Below, one piece after another: positions 61,701 through 64,000 of a DNA stretch of 64,000 bases. A program made the translations under genes and the position numbers. The number at the start of each line of letters is the position of its first letter. The stretch's first letter is position 1. Source of the stretch: Rhynochetos jubatus (Eukaryota; Chordata; Aves; Eurypygiformes; Rhynochetidae); assembly GCA_027574665.1 (NCBI GenBank), contig CM050690.1, forward strand, positions 65,815,905 to 65,879,904. Reading direction: 5' to 3'. The notes under the pieces were generated by a model that was given only the letters and a program-made list of their open reading frames with translations, was not told the DNA's origin and did no database searches.

Positions 61701-64000
61701 GAGACTCATTTCTGGAAGGGACGGCTATTAATCTTAGGTCCATTGATTTAATATAGGAAGTCGGAGGTTGACACATGATCCCCTTTGAAGGAGGACCCTG
61801 TCCCAACTCTCAATCACTGGTCCTGTAGCCTGATGTGCTAATGGGGTTCAGCCCAGGATCTAGGTGAATGGGTCTAAGTGCAGACTAAGGCTTTAAAATA
61901 TGCCGCACATGCACAAGGTAGTAGAAGAGAGATATTGTCAACTATAGGACTTTTGAATAATGCCTTCTACTGCATTTAAAAAATTATTCTGAAAAGCATA
62001 TTCTATTTAACAATAATTATAGTATAACTTTGAGTGTTGACAATAAACATTTGGATTTCCTGACTTTTTAGGGAAGATCAAAGTTTTATAAAAAAGAGAA
62101 AGAGAACAAAATGCACCTGACTGAAGGGCCCATAATGGTGCTTTCCTGTGTGCTAACAGGCTGGGAACGTGGTTCTGAGCTAGCATGCCTGATGTCAGCA
62201 AGACTTGCTGGGTTTCACACTTGATATTGATATTAGAACTTTTTCCCAACAATAACATATGCCTTAATGACTCAGAAAAGTAGAAGCTAATTTTAATGGG
62301 GCTCTTGGGGGTGATGGCAGCAACACAACTGACCCAATTCTCCTCTTTACTGCAGTGGCAGTAGGTTGTGTGAGCTGGATCTACCTTTCTAGTTGTTGCA
62401 GATCTTCCCTCCCCTGCACACCTAATGCCTTCTCAGTAGGGGTAATAAAACTTTGCAAATTCATTCTGAGCAAATTTACCTCCAGCTTTTGGCTAACTTA
62501 CTATGCTCAGGTAAAAAGGACTATTTTAATGAAATAGTTCACTCTGTACTTAGCATTTTGAAAGGATGTGTTTCACAAGAAAAAAAAATCTAGGCTGCAA
62601 AGGTGTTTCAGGAATAAACTTGTGAATGTGGACCTCAGCAATTGTGATTAGTCTCACAGGTGGTCTATTATTTATTCCTCCTCCTGCTTCCCTTTCTCTT
62701 TAAGCTTGTCACACAGGGGAAGTTGAACTGCATTAAAATCACCTTGCAGTGTCACTTCATCAGTCCAATTCCATATGAACAAAAAGGTAGTTTTCATTTT
62801 ACTTACTTTGCTCAAAGGCAATTCCTTCCAAGGACTTTGTTGAGTATTGTGGACAGGGGACCTTTCTTAGACTGCTGTCATGCTCCACGCACTGTGTATC
62901 TATTTCAAAAGTTCTGCTCTTGGGTGTGTAACTCATTAAACTTCCAGAGGTTAATGGTGGCTGTCAGTGTGTGGTGCTCTGCGTTTGTATAGGCATAAAT
63001 GACAGTCTTATCACTAACACCCTGCACCTGGCCTCAGAGTTCATCCTTAGGAAGTATTACTTATCTGCTGTGCTCCAAGGTCTGGTAAATGTAACCCACA
63101 TCATTTGTCCGACATTATGGTAGGCTTCCTAGTGCTGAGGAACCGTGTTGTGGAAAATCTGCTGCATTACAGTTTTCACCTGTGTTCCCATAAAAGCTTT
63201 TGTGGCACAGCTAATGTAGATAATGGTTTTAGCTTTCATCCTTTCATCGTCATCCTGCGATGACTTTACATATCTCCTATTGCCATGGGCAGTGAGGCAT
63301 ATCTCAGAGCACTTGGAAAAATGCTTTCTAATTAGTGCCTTGAGTGAGTCAAAGAAATATGTGAGGTATACTTTTGGGAGACTGAAAGCTCACATAGCAA
63401 AAGGCCCACGAGAGGTGATCTGATCTTGCCTTGAAAGAAAATTATCTGCTGTATGCTGCACAGCATCTGCCTGAACCATAAGGAAGGTCCTGAGCACTGT
63501 CTGGCAGAGGAACAGATGCTGGCAGGGCAGACTGTGAACTAGGTGAGGTACTCACTTCTGCATCACATATTCATGAGCAATGGTACGGAGGTACTGGCCT
63601 CCTTGTTGGCTGTGAACCTGCAGTGTCAGCCTGCTGAGATGTATCTTTTTAGAGGGATTGCTTGAATCTGGACACTGACAGGGATGGCTGCCACAGGAGA
63701 GAAATAACAGGCAGATACTGCTCACTGATTTGTTTTCATAGCAGAATAATATAATGCTCAGTTTTTCTCTTCTTCTTTATTTAGCAGTTGAGATGACAAG
63801 GAAGCTGAGGGTCCTGTTGAAGGCATAAAAAATAGCTGCTATGAAGTCACATCATGGAATTGTACACCTGGGTCTGCTGCTGACTTTATGCTTGACTTCT
63901 TACAAATTTGTGGGATTCCCTGTTTGCTGTGTCTTTTTTATGTGTCTTGAAGAAAAGGGTCCTCACGCATTTCTCTGTACAGCAGCCAGACCAAAGGAGT

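Larger units (their letters stand above)
50266..64000. other. Long non-coding stretch, no gene seen
   Basis: Nearly 14 kb without a supported gene, RNA gene or nameable mobile element. Open frames do not exceed 126 codons and look like chance. Small items are a run of 17 A at 50913-50929, a two-copy 24-base tandem repeat at 55708-55755, short ATTCATATTCAC repeats near 56879-56905, a pyrimidine-leaning block at 57480-58140 and TG-rich sequence near 58828-58870. A POU octamer ATTTGCAT lies at 58979-58986. The density of named repeats is clearly lower than in 26-50 kb. Confidence 0.55.

Overview
The window looks like non-coding nuclear DNA of a bird. Three things show this. There are several CR1 LINE fragments ending in the avian tail (repeats of ATTCTATG on the sense strand). 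There are three long terminal repeats of one avian endogenous-retrovirus family. There are faint remains of much older amniote repeats (MIR-type SINEs and an ancient CR1). The family of LTRs fits a neoavian bird best, but species cannot be read from this. Background composition is AT-leaning, with few CpGs. No host protein-coding exon, tRNA, rRNA or snRNA could be supported. Every open frame is short (182 codons at most), overlaps open frames on the other strand, and matches no protein I recognise, except the CR1 reverse-transcriptase remnants. The window is therefore most likely a long intron or an intergenic stretch.

Layout. 1-9 kb: plain DNA with one minus-strand CR1 tail (2574-2930). 9-20 kb: plain DNA with two MIR-like relics (9091-9320, 19735-19850). 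20.1-20.7 kb: an ancient CR1 reverse-transcriptase fragment split by a 24-base A run. 26.4-27.0 kb: a plus-strand solo LTR. 30.8-37.6 kb: the most unusual part, a pair of nearly identical inverted arms (30807-31485 and 36297-36967, about 99% identical over about 640 bases) around a 4.8 kb spacer holding an old CR1, followed by a 600-base purine-rich tract. 39.7-41.2 kb: a CR1 with part of the reverse transcriptase, a second CR1 tail nested inside it, and a minus-strand CR1 tail. 43.8-50.3 kb: two minus-strand solo LTRs, one with an internal 12-base minisatellite, and two more CR1 pieces. 50.3-64 kb: plain DNA with small simple repeats.

How parts relate. Nothing here works as a gene system. 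The history that can be read is layered: old amniote repeats, then CR1 insertions (one inside another), then solo LTRs with target-site duplications still visible. The inverted pair is either a recent inverted duplication, two opposite copies of an unclassified repeat, or older arms kept alike by gene conversion. An exact 8-base direct repeat beside the right arm suggests that this copy was inserted. The pair could allow inversion of the spacer, or form a long RNA hairpin if transcribed. Repeat family names are from memory, not from a search.
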